A DNA stretch of 64,000 nt from Sulfurimonas aquatica (GCF_017357825.1 NZ_CP046072.1:2418001-2482000); one strand, 5' to 3'; shown: positions 53,905 through 63,954, counted from the first letter of the stretch. Program-made: numbers and translations. Notes: generated by a model not told the origin, from the sequence alone.

Positions 53905-55119
53905 TTATATCTTTTTTTCAAATTTTGTGATGATCGGAAGCGCTATCCATAAAAGGATAAACGCTATCGCCGCTACAAAACCTATCGTGCTAAATATTCC
54001 CTCAGGAGGGAGTTTACCCATAGCTGTCAGTACTATCATATCTACAAGCATAGCCCAGAACCAGTACTTAAACAGCCCTCTACGAGATGCTGGAACTGTG
54101 TTTGGACTTCTGTCTAAAAATGGGAGTCCTATAAAGATAACTTGAGCAAAACCAAACGCTATAAGACCAACGTCAACAGAGAAAGGACGAAGAATCTCAT
54201 AAGACCACAAGAAGTACCACTCAGGGTAGATATGTGCTGGAGTCTTAAGCCCGTCTGCTGGATCAAAGTTTACAGGGTCCATTGCAAAACCATAATTATA
54301 AAATACAAGGTAGAAAAAGAAAACAAGGTAAACGCCAACAACCATCATATCCTTAGACATAAAATCATTTGCGAATCTAATAACTTTTGAACCGGCTTTA
54401 TCACCTGCTAAATACTTTTTACTCTCAACATCAAAATCAATCTCGTCACCATCTTGATTGTTAACATGAGGTATACGAAGAGCTGCAAAATGAAGCCCAA
54501 TAAGACCCATAATAGCTAATGGTAGTAGAAGTACATGAAGCATAAAGAATCTCGTTAAGAACGCTTGAGCGGGAACGTAATCCCCACGAATCCACTCTAC
54601 TAAAAAGTCTGCATGCAGAGAACCACCAGAAAATAGATTGGTTATAACCATACCAGCCCAGTAAGACATCTGACCCCATGGAAGCATATAACCTGAAAAC
54701 GCTTCAGCAGAGAAAGTTACAAAAAGAAGCATTCCAGAGATCCAAATCATCTCACGTCCCTTTTTATATGAACCATAGTATATACCTGTAAACATATGTA
54801 TGTAGATTATTAAAAACACTACTGACGCAGCTACACCATGTACATGTCTCCATAACCAACCAAAGTCTACTTCTCTCATAATTGTGTAGTTTACACTATC
54901 AAACGCAGTTGCTACATTTGGTTGGTAGTACATCAAAAGAAATATTCCAGAGACTAAAAGAAGTACGAAGGTCATTACAAGAACCATTCCCATTGCCCAT
55001 AAAAAGTTAATATTTTTCGGAATCCAATACTCCGACATCATTACCTTTTCTACTTTTTCGATTGCTAAACGCTGGTTCAACCAATCTTTAATACTTGTCG
55101 CTTTTGTAAAATTTGCCAT
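53905..55119 (-). CDS. petB: Cytochrome b of the bc1 complex
   Basis: 404 residues with about eight membrane helices. Haem-ligand histidines are in RHVHGVAASVVF and in the LIIYIHMF helix, with the second pair in FMLHVLLLP and LIGLHF. The conserved PEWY is present as HIYPEWYFLW. It holds the quinol oxidation and reduction sites. It starts 10 bases after petA. Confidence 0.95.
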   Translation of the reverse strand: MANFTKATSIKDWLNQRLAIEKVEKVMMSEYWIPKNINFLWAMGMVLVMTFVLLLVSGIFLLMYYQPNVATAFDSVNYTIMREVDFGWLWRHVHGVAASVVFLIIYIHMFTGIYYGSYKKGREMIWISGMLLFVTFSAEAFSGYMLPWGQMSYWAGMVITNLFSGGSLHADFLVEWIRGDYVPAQAFLTRFFMLHVLLLPLAIMGLIGLHFAALRIPHVNNQDGDEIDFDVESKKYLAGDKAGSKVIRFANDFMSKDMMVVGVYLVFFFYLVFYNYGFAMDPVNFDPADGLKTPAHIYPEWYFLWSYEILRPFSVDVGLIAFGFAQVIFIGLPFLDRSPNTVPASRRGLFKYWFWAMLVDMIVLTAMGKLPPEGIFSTIGFVAAIAFILLWIALPIITKFEKKI

Positions 55120-55129
55120 TCTTTCCCTT

Positions 55130-55654
55130 TTAAAGCGTTATGCCAGTGTCTTTCATAGCTTGATACTCAGGTCCAACTTCGCCAAGTACTAACTTATTGC
55201 CATCTATTTTAAACGGAGGAATATCTAGGCCACGAGGAGGTGGAACTTTTGTTACTGCACCAGAGAAGTCAAACTGACCACCATGACATGCACATAAAAA
55301 GTCTTCTGTACTTGGCTTGTATGCAGGTATACATCCTAAATGTGTACATAATCCAATAGCTATCATATAGTGAGAGCCATCTATCATTACGTCACGTTCT
55401 GCTTGTACTGGAGTTTGACTAGAAACCATTTTTGCAGTTTTTTTCAAAACAAAAATCGGCTTACCTCTCCATTTTTCTACTACTAACTCATTTTCTTTGT
55501 ATGCAGACATATCTAGAGTTGTAAAACCTGCTGCTTTAACACTTGGAAGGGGATCCCAAGATTTTTTCATAGCATACAATGAAGCCACAGCGCCTACTGC
55601 TGCAAAGCCACCAAATGCCTTTCCCATAAAACCTCTACGGCTGCTATCTTTCAT
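55130..55654 (-). CDS. petA: Rieske iron-sulfur protein of the bc1 complex
   Basis: 174 residues. The twin-arginine signal SSRRGFMGK is at the N-terminus. The [2Fe-2S] ligands are in CTHLGCI and CACHGGQF, and PPPRGLDIPPF closes the cluster domain. Folded export by Tat is expected. First gene of petABC, with a TATAAT promoter (55687-55692). Confidence 0.95.
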   Translation of the reverse strand: MKDSSRRGFMGKAFGGFAAVGAVASLYAMKKSWDPLPSVKAAGFTTLDMSAYKENELVVEKWRGKPIFVLKKTAKMVSSQTPVQAERDVMIDGSHYMIAIGLCTHLGCIPAYKPSTEDFLCACHGGQFDFSGAVTKVPPPRGLDIPPFKIDGNKLVLGEVGPEYQAMKDTGITL

Positions 55655-55686
55655 ATTTACTCACTTCTTGTGAAATTTATGAGCCT

Positions 55687-55692
55687 ATTATA
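55687..55692 (-). promoter_or_regulatory. -10 box TATAAT of petABC
   Basis: Minus-strand TATAAT in the 94-base gap after mnmG, 32 bases before the petA ATG. Confidence 0.55.
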
Positions 55693-55748
55693 TACTATTA
55701 AATTTATATTAATTATTAATTCAAGTTCTTTTTTTAAAAATTTGTAAT

Positions 55749-57629
55749 TTACTTAGCATCTCTTTTTGCAATTTTGATATAAATGTGTAGTATCTCAATA
55801 GCCGCTGGCGTTATACCACTAATGTTCATTGCCGCCTGAAGAGTTGGTGGAGCAAAGCTTTTTAGTTTTTCTTGAACCTCTTTTGAGAGCCCACTTACTT
55901 TTGTAAAGTCAAAGCCTTCTGGAATGGCGATTTTAAGATACTTTTTCATTCTCTGTATCTCTTCGCTTTGCTTATCTATATAGCGAGCGTATTTCCCTTC
56001 AACGAGAATTTCCTCTTTTATATAATCATCAAATTTTTCTAGTTCAGGCATAATTTTAAGCATCTTTTGCACGTCAAAAGTTTTTCTTGCAACAAGTTGT
56101 TGCGCTGTTGAGACATCTTTTAAAGGTGGCTCATCCATAGATTCCAAAAGTGCGTTAAACTCTTTATTTGGAGTAAATTTTGTATCTTCTAAAAGCTGCG
56201 CTCCATACCTAATCTGCTCATCTTTTAACTTTATTCTCTCATATTCTGCATCTGAAATTAGTCCCAGTTCATGGCCATATTTACCAAGCCTCGTGTCTGC
56301 TGATTCTTCACGAAGCAGAAGTCTATACTCCGCACGTGAGGTAAACATCCTATAGGGCTCATTTGTCCCTTTTGTAACAAGGTCGTCTATTAAAACACCT
56401 ATATATGCTTCATCGCGTCTAAGCACCAAAGGCTCTTTTCCTTGGAGTGAAAGTCCTGCGTTTATACCAGCCATAATACCTTGAGCGGCTGCTTCTTCAT
56501 AACCAGTTGTACCGTTAATCTGACCGGCGCAATAAAGTCCACTTATCTTTTTAGTCTCTAGTGAGTGTCTAAGCTCGCGTGGATCTACAAAGTCATACTC
56601 TATTGCATATCCATAACGTACTATTTTTGCATTTTGCATTCCAACAACCGAGTGAATCATCTCGCGTTGAACTTCTGGAGGGAGAGAAGTTGAAAGGCCA
56701 TTTATGTAGCACTCCGTATTGTCCCTCGTTTGTGGTTCTATAAAAAGGTGGTGTCTCTCTTTATCTGCAAATTTACTTACTTTATCCTCGATACTCGGAC
56801 AGTAACGCGGTGAATTCCCCTCTATCTGGCCGGTAAAAAGTGGTGCACGGTAAAAGTTTGAAGAGATAATCTCATGCGTAAGAGGATTTGTATATGCGAT
56901 GTAGCAAGGAAGTTGCACCTTATTTGCACGAAACTCTTCACGATTAGTTCTAAAAGAAAAAGGGGATGGCAACTCATCACCACCCTGCTCTTCCATCACA
57001 GAGAAGTCAATAGTTGAGCTATCTATACGTGCACAAGTTCCTGTCTTTAAACGCGATAAGTTTAGCTTAGCGTCGTTCTTAAGTGAAGCAGAGAGACCTT
57101 CACTTCTCTCCTCTCCATAACGCCCGGCTTTTTTTTGAATCTCACCAACGTGAATGATTCCATTTAAAAAAGTTCCTGACGTTATGATGACTTTAGAAGC
57201 CATATACTCATTTAAGAGATCAGTCTTTACTCCTTTAACCACATCTTTTTCAATGATTAAAGACTCAACCGTCTCTTGAGCTAAGGATAAGTTTGGAGTA
57301 TTTAAGATGACGTTACGAGCGATAACTCTGTACTTGTCCATATCTATCTGAGCGCGAGATCCACGAACTGCTGGACCTTTTGTCTGGTTAAGTATGCGAA
57401 ACTGTATACCCGCTTCATCGGTAATAAGACCCATCTGCCCACCAAGAGCGTCAAGTTCACGAACCAAATGCCCTTTTGCAAGTCCACCAACAGCTGGATT
57501 ACAAGAAGTAGCGCCTACATTTTCCGCAAGCATAGAGATTAAAAGAGTTTTATGTCCCATTCTTGCCGCTGCAAGGGAAGCCTCAACGCCAGCATGACCA
57601 CCACCAACTACTATTACATCATAATTCAT
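55749..57629 (-). CDS. mnmG: tRNA uridine-5-carboxymethylaminomethyl modification protein (FAD)
   Basis: 626 residues. It has the FAD-binding [19 protein letters not shown] at the N-terminus and the family segments [18 protein letters not shown] and [10 protein letters not shown] (quoted in part), with C-terminal helical [14 protein letters not shown]. With MnmE it modifies the wobble uridine of several tRNAs. An MnmC-type gene acting in the same pathway is at the end of the window. Confidence 0.96.
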   Translation of the reverse strand: MNYDVIVVGGGHAGVEASLAAARMGHKTLLISMLAENVGATSCNPAVGGLAKGHLVRELDALGGQMGLITDEAGIQFRILNQTKGPAVRGSRAQIDMDKYRVIARNVILNTPNLSLAQETVESLIIEKDVVKGVKTDLLNEYMASKVIITSGTFLNGIIHVGEIQKKAGRYGEERSEGLSASLKNDAKLNLSRLKTGTCARIDSSTIDFSVMEEQGGDELPSPFSFRTNREEFRANKVQLPCYIAYTNPLTHEIISSNFYRAPLFTGQIEGNSPRYCPSIEDKVSKFADKERHHLFIEPQTRDNTECYINGLSTSLPPEVQREMIHSVVGMQNAKIVRYGYAIEYDFVDPRELRHSLETKKISGLYCAGQINGTTGYEEAAAQGIMAGINAGLSLQGKEPLVLRRDEAYIGVLIDDLVTKGTNEPYRMFTSRAEYRLLLREESADTRLGKYGHELGLISDAEYERIKLKDEQIRYGAQLLEDTKFTPNKEFNALLESMDEPPLKDVSTAQQLVARKTFDVQKMLKIMPELEKFDDYIKEEILVEGKYARYIDKQSEEIQRMKKYLKIAIPEGFDFTKVSGLSKEVQEKLKSFAPPTLQAAMNISGITPAAIEILHIYIKIAKRDAK

Positions 57630-57660
57630 TATTTATATCCTATCTGATTTCTTGCGACTG

Positions 57661-57793
57661 GTTTATATAAGTGGCTGCATTAGCGGATTTTGACAATCAA
57701 AAAAGAATTCAAGGATGAATTCTGATTTTCAACCCTCGCAGAAATCACAGGATGTGATTTCGAGAATGAGCTGATGAAGTCACTTATATAAAC
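57661..57793. repeat. 133-bp hairpin element with two GGA-loop stems
   Basis: GTTTATATAAGTG (57661-57673) and its complement (57781-57793) form the outer stem. Inside are two strong hairpins: AGAATTCA/TGAATTCT (57704-57723) with loop AGGA, and GAAATCACA/TGTGATTTC (57741-57761) with loop GGA. GGA in a loop on a stem is the CsrA binding pattern. It sits between the divergent mnmG and Sel1 genes, in a 286-base gap with no gene. Confidence 0.6.
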
Positions 57794-57915
57794 TTACAAC
57801 TTTTTATTAAACCGAATTTTATCATTTTTGAGTATCATTTGCATAATATAAACAAAATTAGTAAAGAAAATCAAACTACTTTTAAAAAACTAATCAAAAC
57901 AAAAAATGAGGTCAC

Positions 57916-58602
57916 ATGATAGAAGAAGCAAACGCAGCTTATAATGCAAAAGATTATGACAAAGCATTTAAGTTATTTACAGAGCTTGCAGAGCAAGGAA
58001 ACGCAGATGCGCAGACGTCTTTAGGGTTTATGTACCAAAACGCTCAAGGGTGTGAGCAAAATGAAGCGAGAACACTAGAACTTTATACTGCAGCGGCAGA
58101 GGCAAAACAGCCCTATGCCCTTTTTAACCTTGCAATTTTGTATGAAAATGGAATTGGTGGCGTTGAACACGACCAATTTAAAGCGCATGAACTACATATG
58201 GAAGCAGCAACAAGAGAAGTTCCACCCGCTATGTATGAAGTAGGATTAATGCTTGAACGTGGCCTTGGCTGTATGCAAAACTACTCAGAAGCTGCTTTTT
58301 GGTACGAAGAGGGGGCTAAACGCGGACACTTACAGTGCTTTAATAACCTTGGCGTTTTATATAAAGAGGGTCATGGTGTGCCTAAAGATGATGCAAAATG
58401 TTTTATCTGCTTTACGCGAGCGGCCAATGGCGGTCTTGCTCAAGGTTACTATAATCTAGGTCTTCTGTACGACCAAGGTGTAGGGTGTGAACAAGATAAT
58501 GATAAAGCGCTCGACTTATGTCGTAAAGCGGCATATGCAGGACATGAAAAAGCAAAAGAGATCATCAAAGGCCTTCAAGAAGAGGGTAAAATAGTCTTTT
58601 AG
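57916..58602 (+). CDS. Sel1-repeat (TPR-like) protein
   Basis: 228 residues without signal peptide, so probably cytoplasmic. It is made of about six Sel1-like repeats with the AxxxLGxMYxxGxGxxxDxxKA pattern (ALFNLAILYENGIG, YYNLGLLYDQGVG). It has many cysteines, often near the repeat ends (GCEQ, GCMQ). Sel1 proteins are protein-binding scaffolds; the partner is unknown. AGG precedes the ATG by 6 bases. Confidence 0.85.
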   Translation: MIEEANAAYNAKDYDKAFKLFTELAEQGNADAQTSLGFMYQNAQGCEQNEARTLELYTAAAEAKQPYALFNLAILYENGIGGVEHDQFKAHELHMEAATREVPPAMYEVGLMLERGLGCMQNYSEAAFWYEEGAKRGHLQCFNNLGVLYKEGHGVPKDDAKCFICFTRAANGGLAQGYYNLGLLYDQGVGCEQDNDKALDLCRKAAYAGHEKAKEIIKGLQEEGKIVF

Positions 58603-58612
58603 GTTTGATACA

Positions 58613-58636
58613 TAAATCGGAACAAGTCCCGATTTA
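58613..58636 (+). terminator. Hairpin after the Sel1 gene
   Basis: TAAATCGG (58613-58620) and CCGATTTA (58629-58636) form an 8-bp stem around an 8-base loop, 10 bases after the stop codon. No T tract follows, so termination is uncertain. Other stems lie downstream before ribE. Confidence 0.4.
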
Positions 58637-58757
58637 CTTCGCTTCACCACACTTATGCTTTAGCAACGATGGTGTCGTCATTTAATGACAGAGCCGCTGA
58701 GGCACTAAAGCTTGCCTCTTTGAGGCAGATAAAACTTTACGATATTAAGGAAAACAT

Positions 58758-59372
58758 TTGTTTACAGGACTAATAAGAGAAATTGCAACTGTTAAAAGCT
58801 TAGTTGGAAGTACTCTGAGCGTCAAAGCTAAACATCAGGCCTCCCTTGGTGATTCTATCGCTATAAATGGTGCATGTTTGACGGTTATTAAAGTTGCACA
58901 TGATGGATTTAGCGTTGAGTTATCTCCTGAGTCACAAAGTGTCCTTGCGATGGAGAACTATAAAAACGAAGTACATATAGAGCCTGCTATGATGATGGGT
59001 GATAGATTTGAAGGTCACATCGTCCAAGGTCATGTTGATACTATTGGAACTGTAAAAGAGATAAAAAACAGTGGAAACTCTTTTGACGTTTATATAGAAG
59101 TAGATAAAAAATCTATCCCCTTTTTAGTTCCTAAAGGCTCTGTAACCATAGATGGAGTCAGTCTTACTATAAATGACGTAAACGCTAATGTTTTTAGACT
59201 GACTATCATCCCACATACGATGAAAGAGACGCTTTTTAAGAACTATAAAAAAGGCTCAAAGGTCAATGTTGAAACAGATATGTTTGCCCGCTATGTCTCT
59301 CATATAATCACTCATCAAAAACAGACTACTCTCTCTTGGGATGAAGTAGACGCTATAAACACTAGCTATTAG
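58758..59372 (+). CDS. ribE: Riboflavin synthase, alpha chain
   Basis: 204 residues. It starts at a TTG (MFTGLIREI), preceded by AAGGA; MFTGLI is the conserved start. Two tandem lumazine-binding domains follow, with GDSIAINGACLTV and HIVQGHVDTIG in the first, and VTIDGVSLTIN and MFARYV in the second. It makes riboflavin from two lumazines. The stop overlaps the ribosome site of recQ. Confidence 0.94.
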   Translation: MFTGLIREIATVKSLVGSTLSVKAKHQASLGDSIAINGACLTVIKVAHDGFSVELSPESQSVLAMENYKNEVHIEPAMMMGDRFEGHIVQGHVDTIGTVKEIKNSGNSFDVYIEVDKKSIPFLVPKGSVTIDGVSLTINDVNANVFRLTIIPHTMKETLFKNYKKGSKVNVETDMFARYVSHIITHQKQTTLSWDEVDAINTSY

Positions 59373-59382
59373 GAAAACTCTT

Positions 59383-61158
59383 ATTAAACACCAAGTACTA
59401 AAAGATAGCTTTGGACACAACAGCTTTAGAGAACTTCAAGAGGATGGTGTTGACGCCATCTTAGAGAACCGCGACCTCTTAATGATACTGCCAACTGGTG
59501 GTGGAAAATCTCTAGTCTTTCAGCTCCCTACACTTATGATGGATGGGATAAGCATAGTTGTCTCTCCTCTTATAGCTCTCATGCAAGACCAAGTAGCAGC
59601 CCTGCAAGCTCAAAATATTGCTGCTGCTATGATCTCATCAGCTCAAAGCTTTGATGAAGTAGATGAGATCATTCACTTAGCTCAAACCAACAGGCTCAAG
59701 TTTTTATACCTCTCTCCTGAGCGTTTAAATAACGGCTCGACTATCAATATGCTCCACTCACTCAAGATAAACTTTTTTGTCATTGACGAAGCGCACTGTA
59801 TAAGCCAGTGGGGGCATGAGTTTCGTGATGATTATAGAGCTCTTGGAAATTTAAAAGAAAATTTTCCTCACACTACCATAGCTGCGTTTACCGCCACTTC
59901 TACAGATAATGTAACCTCAGATATACTCAGAGAACTTCGCATGGAAAATCCCCTTTTACTCAAGGGAAAAATCTTTAGAAAAAACCTCTTTATATCTGCT
60001 CAAAGAAGAATAGCTAATGGCCATGCACAACTTAAAAACTTTCTCTTAAGACATGTCGATGAGAGTGGCATCATCTATGTAAGTTCTCGAAAAAAAGCCG
60101 AAGAGTTGAGCTCATTTTTAAATGTAAATGGCTATAAGTCTCTTCCTTATCACGCAGGACTTCCTCAACACGTTCGTGAGCAGAACTTCAAAATATTTGT
60201 CAATGACAAAGTTGACATCATGGTAGCTACCATCGCATTTGGAATGGGAATAGATAAGAGCGACATTCGCTTTGTTGTGCATATGTCCCTTCCAAAATCT
60301 CAGGAAAATTATTACCAAGAGATAGGACGAGCGGGACGTGATGGAGAAGATAGTGAAGTCCTACTTCTATTTAACGCAGCCGATATGGTAATGCAAAAAC
60401 GATTTCTTTTAGAGATAGAAAACGAAGAGTATAAGACTCATCTAGATCAAAAAATAGACAAGATTTATAGCTATGCCACAAGTGAATTATGCTTTCATAA
60501 ACAACTTGCCGAGTACTTTAACGATACGCTTGATGAGTGTGGCGATAGATGTGACAACTGCTTAAACTCTGATGATAAACGCCAAGATATAACCAAAGAG
60601 GCCCAGATGCTTCTAAGCGCTATCTACAAAAGTAACCAGAGTTTTGGAAAGAACTATATCATAGATATACTCAGAGGCTCAAAAGAGCAAAAACTCTTAA
60701 GTAATGAAGCAGATAAACTATCGGTCTATGGTATTGGAACTCATTTGAGTAAAAAAGAGTGGTTTGTCATACTAGAGCGTTTAGTAGAGTTAAAGATACT
60801 TTCGCTTGGTGAGTTCAGCGTTCTAAAACTCACTAATAGTGCTATAGAGATACTCAAGTCTCAAAAGCAAGTAGATATTAAATCTTCGCGTTTAGACATA
60901 GATGTAAAAGAGAAAAAAATCAAACAAGAAAAAGAGTTTGACTACGATGACGAACTTTTTGAGACTCTTCGACTTAAACGCAGTGAACTTGCAGCTGAGC
61001 TTGGCGTTCCAGCTTATTTAATATTTAGCGATAAAACACTCAAGCACTTAGCAAATGACAGACCTGTTGACAAGCTCTCTATGCTTGAAGTAAATGGCAT
61101 AGGGATGAAGAAGTATGAGCAGTTTGGTGAAGAGTTCTTAGAAGTTTTAAACTCTTAA
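59383..61158 (+). CDS. recQ: RecQ ATP-dependent DNA helicase (probable ATT start)
   Basis: 591 residues if started at ATT 59383. The conserved N-terminal segment KDSFGHNSFRELQ (Q motif) lies upstream of the first ATG (59482), and no ATG, GTG or TTG occurs in frame between the upstream TAA (59356-59358) and 59482. AGGA at 59371-59374 is 8 bases before the ATT, an ideal ribosome site. Walker A PTGGGKS is at 37-43, DEAHCISQWGHEF is motif II, and zinc cysteines are in CGDRCDNC. An HRDC domain closes the protein. It unwinds DNA in repair and recombination. Confidence 0.85.
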   Translation: MKHQVLKDSFGHNSFRELQEDGVDAILENRDLLMILPTGGGKSLVFQLPTLMMDGISIVVSPLIALMQDQVAALQAQNIAAAMISSAQSFDEVDEIIHLAQTNRLKFLYLSPERLNNGSTINMLHSLKINFFVIDEAHCISQWGHEFRDDYRALGNLKENFPHTTIAAFTATSTDNVTSDILRELRMENPLLLKGKIFRKNLFISAQRRIANGHAQLKNFLLRHVDESGIIYVSSRKKAEELSSFLNVNGYKSLPYHAGLPQHVREQNFKIFVNDKVDIMVATIAFGMGIDKSDIRFVVHMSLPKSQENYYQEIGRAGRDGEDSEVLLLFNAADMVMQKRFLLEIENEEYKTHLDQKIDKIYSYATSELCFHKQLAEYFNDTLDECGDRCDNCLNSDDKRQDITKEAQMLLSAIYKSNQSFGKNYIIDILRGSKEQKLLSNEADKLSVYGIGTHLSKKEWFVILERLVELKILSLGEFSVLKLTNSAIEILKSQKQVDIKSSRLDIDVKEKKIKQEKEFDYDDELFETLRLKRSELAAELGVPAYLIFSDKTLKHLANDRPVDKLSMLEVNGIGMKKYEQFGEEFLEVLNS

Positions 61159-61169
61159 AAAAAGAGTTT
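61149..61169 (+). terminator. Terminator after recQ
   Basis: AAACTCTT (61149-61156) and AAGAGTTT (61162-61169) form a perfect 8-bp stem with an A5 loop, and T residues follow the right arm. It overlaps the recQ stop codon. Confidence 0.7.
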
Positions 61170-61179
61170 TTAATCCTTT

Positions 61180-63132
61180 TTAATTAAATCGTACACAGTC
61201 CCTTCCACCATCTTTTGCTTCATAAAGAGCATCGTCTGCCCTTTTAATGAGCTCATCTTTGGAATCATTAGCATGAAACTCGCTTACGCCAATGCTTACT
61301 GTCTGCTTACCAACATCTTTAAAAATATGGTTGGCGATTAACTCTTTTAATTTGGTAGCAATTTTTATCGCTCCCTCTTTAGTAATCTCTGGCAGTAAAA
61401 CTACAAACTCTTCACCACCCCAACGTCCAAACTTATCAGTGATGCGTATGGACCTAGAGATTATCTCTGTTATCTCTTTAAGTACATAATCTCCCTTGTC
61501 ATGTCCATAAGTGTCATTCACCTTTTTGAAGTGATCAACATCAATCATAAGTAGAGCAAAAGCCCTTGCATATCTCTTATAATTTGCTATCTCTATATCA
61601 ATCTCTTCATTTATTTTATGTCTGTTGTAGATTCCCGTAAGGGTATCTCTTGTTGCTAATGTTTTGAGCTTACTCTCAAGTTCCATTCTATTGGTTACGT
61701 CCTGTGCTGTAACTATAAAGTTATTTATCTCACCCTCTTCATCTCGCATTGGGGTGATTGTCATCTCTTGATAAAAATTTTGCTTATCTTTTTTAGTATT
61801 AATGATTATCTCTCGAAATATATTACCACTAAGTACAGTTGTCCATAATTTTTTATAAACTTCATCGCTATTGTGTCCTGACTTAAAAATTTTAACATGC
61901 TTACCGATGAGTTCTGATTTTTTATACCCTGTATGTGCTACAAGTGCTTCATTTGCATATTTAATAATTCCATTCAAGTCGACTATGCTTACAAGCTCAT
62001 CCGTTTGCTCAACTGCTTGACTCAAGAGCTCAACTCTTTTTTTAATATTTACAACATCAGTGATATCAACAAAAGATACAAGAGCTGTTTTTTTTCCTTT
62101 ATAGTTAATTATGCTTGAGCTTGCCCTTGCAATAATCTCTTTGCCACTTTTAGAAACAATGCCAAAATTATCATACTTAACAGTTGCTCCGCTTCCATGA
62201 ATACGACTTTCTAGAAGCTCTTTAGTCTTCTCTTGCAGCTCTGGTCTTACTAACTCCCAAAGCGAGAGTTTATGCAATTCATCACGACTATAACCTGATA
62301 ACTGACACGAGAGATCATTAGCGTAGACTATCTTTTCATTGTACATGAATATACCCACAAGGGAGCTCTCTACTATACTTCTAAACTTACTTTCACTATC
62401 GATTAAAGCTTTTCGTTCTTCATTTCTTTGAGAGATATCCTGTGCAATAACAATAAAAACCTCTTCATCCTCTAGCTTCATTTTATGGAGTCTAATTTCT
62501 ACATCATAGACACTCCCATCTTTACGTTGATGGAGTGTCTCAAAAACTAAATGCTCTACTTCATTTTTCAATAAAGGTTTCATAAGTTTCATAAACTGTT
62601 TTTTGTTATATTGAGGTTTAAGATCATAGGGACTTAGTGTTTTAATCTCTTTGAGTGTATAACCGATATTTTTATGTGCAGACTCATTCATATAGGACAT
62701 TTTAAATGTCTGAGCATCAAAGATATAGACCTCATTCATACTATTTTCAACAATAGTGGAGAGGGATTTAATCTGTTTATCTTTAGTCAAACTAAGACTT
62801 TCATCACTATACGAAACAATGATGTCACCATTTTCTAGTCTATTGACTAAATTTTTTCTCCATCCACTGATACGCTCATCTTCATAAAAGTTTATCTCTA
62901 GCTCTTTTTCAACGCCATTTTTATGTACATCCAAAAGCACATCAAAGAGTCCAAATCTTTTTATACCTGGAAAAACAGCACTTAACTTTTTATCTAAAAC
63001 ATCATCTAGCTCTAAGTTTTCTGTCTTAAGCGCAGATTTGTTAAAACATATAACTCTGAAATCATTCTCTTCGTAACGATATATTGCTATATTTATAGGT
63101 AAATTATCTAAAATTGTTCTAAGTTCTTGCAT
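61180..63132 (-). CDS. Multi-PAS diguanylate cyclase
   Basis: 650 residues without clear membrane helices. About four PAS domains (about 1-100, 120-240, 245-365, 370-490, with PAC-like segments such as VFIVIAQDISQRNEERK and NFIVTAQDVTNRMELE) lead to a GGDEF domain (about 500-650). The active site is GGEEF and the inhibitory RxxD (RITD) lies five residues before it, so c-di-GMP feedback is likely. RDTLTGIYNRHKINEE and MIDVDHFKKVNDTYGHDKGD are standard. Signal input is unknown. Confidence 0.92.
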   Translation of the reverse strand: MQELRTILDNLPINIAIYRYEENDFRVICFNKSALKTENLELDDVLDKKLSAVFPGIKRFGLFDVLLDVHKNGVEKELEINFYEDERISGWRKNLVNRLENGDIIVSYSDESLSLTKDKQIKSLSTIVENSMNEVYIFDAQTFKMSYMNESAHKNIGYTLKEIKTLSPYDLKPQYNKKQFMKLMKPLLKNEVEHLVFETLHQRKDGSVYDVEIRLHKMKLEDEEVFIVIAQDISQRNEERKALIDSESKFRSIVESSLVGIFMYNEKIVYANDLSCQLSGYSRDELHKLSLWELVRPELQEKTKELLESRIHGSGATVKYDNFGIVSKSGKEIIARASSSIINYKGKKTALVSFVDITDVVNIKKRVELLSQAVEQTDELVSIVDLNGIIKYANEALVAHTGYKKSELIGKHVKIFKSGHNSDEVYKKLWTTVLSGNIFREIIINTKKDKQNFYQEMTITPMRDEEGEINNFIVTAQDVTNRMELESKLKTLATRDTLTGIYNRHKINEEIDIEIANYKRYARAFALLMIDVDHFKKVNDTYGHDKGDYVLKEITEIISRSIRITDKFGRWGGEEFVVLLPEITKEGAIKIATKLKELIANHIFKDVGKQTVSIGVSEFHANDSKDELIKRADDALYEAKDGGRDCVRFN

Positions 63133-63201
63133 GCTTAATATCCATATCTATTTAGTCTACTATCATTTTATCAAAAAAACTTATAATGATATATAAATCT
63201 T

Positions 63202-63954
63202 TTAATCCATTAGAGGTTTGATACTAGGATTGCAAGATATCTTATGCTCCATATCCACATAATCAAAAAAAGTTAGCTGGCTAAGTGATGCAACCGTAGC
63301 GGCTCTAAAGCTCTCTCCCTTATTTAAATAGATATTAAATCCATTCTCATACAGAGCGAGTCGTGTCTGCAGGGCTATTGAGTAAGTTGTCAAAACACCC
63401 TCTTTTTTTATGGCGTTTGCTATGTCTTTAAAGTACTCTTTTGTCCAAAGAGTGGGATTTGTAGTTGGAGAAAAGGCGTCTTGATAGACTATGTCAAATT
63501 TGTTTTGAAATCTTCTTACATACTCTCTTGCATCACCTAAAAAGAGTTCTATATATAGAGTGTCATCTTCATAAACGCCATCTATAGAGATGGCGTTTAT
63601 TATCTCCCTAAATTGTTCAAACTCTTGAGGATAAGAAAAACTTGTAAGTGACTTTATCAAAGAAGCATCGAGTTCTGGTGAGTATATTTTTAGTTTTGTT
63701 TGTGGAGAATTTTGTTTATAATATAAAAGAGTACAAAGAGTGTTAAAACCCAAGCCATAACAGATATCTAAAATAACAACTTCATCTTTATTGCTAAGTG
63801 ATTTAAATGCAGGTATGACATGTTTTTCATAGGACTCTTTTAGAGCCCCATCTTTTGTGGAGTGATAATGCTCATCATACTCTTTAGAGTAAGCAGTATA
63901 AGAGCCATCTTCACTGAGTGTCAGAGTATGTGTTTCATCATTAAAGTTTTTCAA
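63202..63954 (-). CDS. MnmC-type SAM-dependent methyltransferase (DUF752)
   Basis: 250 residues. It starts at a TTG (63954) just after an in-frame TAA, with no ATG available upstream. EYDEHYHSTKDGALKES is the family N-terminal motif; VVILDICYGLGFNTL is the SAM-binding loop, and DIVYQDAFSP with LWTKEYF the catalytic region. It matches the methyltransferase half of MnmC without the FAD oxidase half. It probably methylates nm5U at the tRNA wobble position, in the same pathway as MnmG. Confidence 0.82.
   Translation of the reverse strand: MKNFNDETHTLTLSEDGSYTAYSKEYDEHYHSTKDGALKESYEKHVIPAFKSLSNKDEVVILDICYGLGFNTLCTLLYYKQNSPQTKLKIYSPELDASLIKSLTSFSYPQEFEQFREIINAISIDGVYEDDTLYIELFLGDAREYVRRFQNKFDIVYQDAFSPTTNPTLWTKEYFKDIANAIKKEGVLTTYSIALQTRLALYENGFNIYLNKGESFRAATVASLSQLTFFDYVDMEHKISCNPSIKPLMD

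Noticed and set aside
58603-58757. FMN riboswitch before ribE.
   Set aside because: The conserved AGGGNNAGGGTGAAATTCC-type core is absent.
58669-58773. 34-residue plus-strand frame between the Sel1 gene and ribE.
   Set aside because: Weak ribosome site, overlap with the ribE start, and it coincides with intergenic stems; not enough support for a gene.
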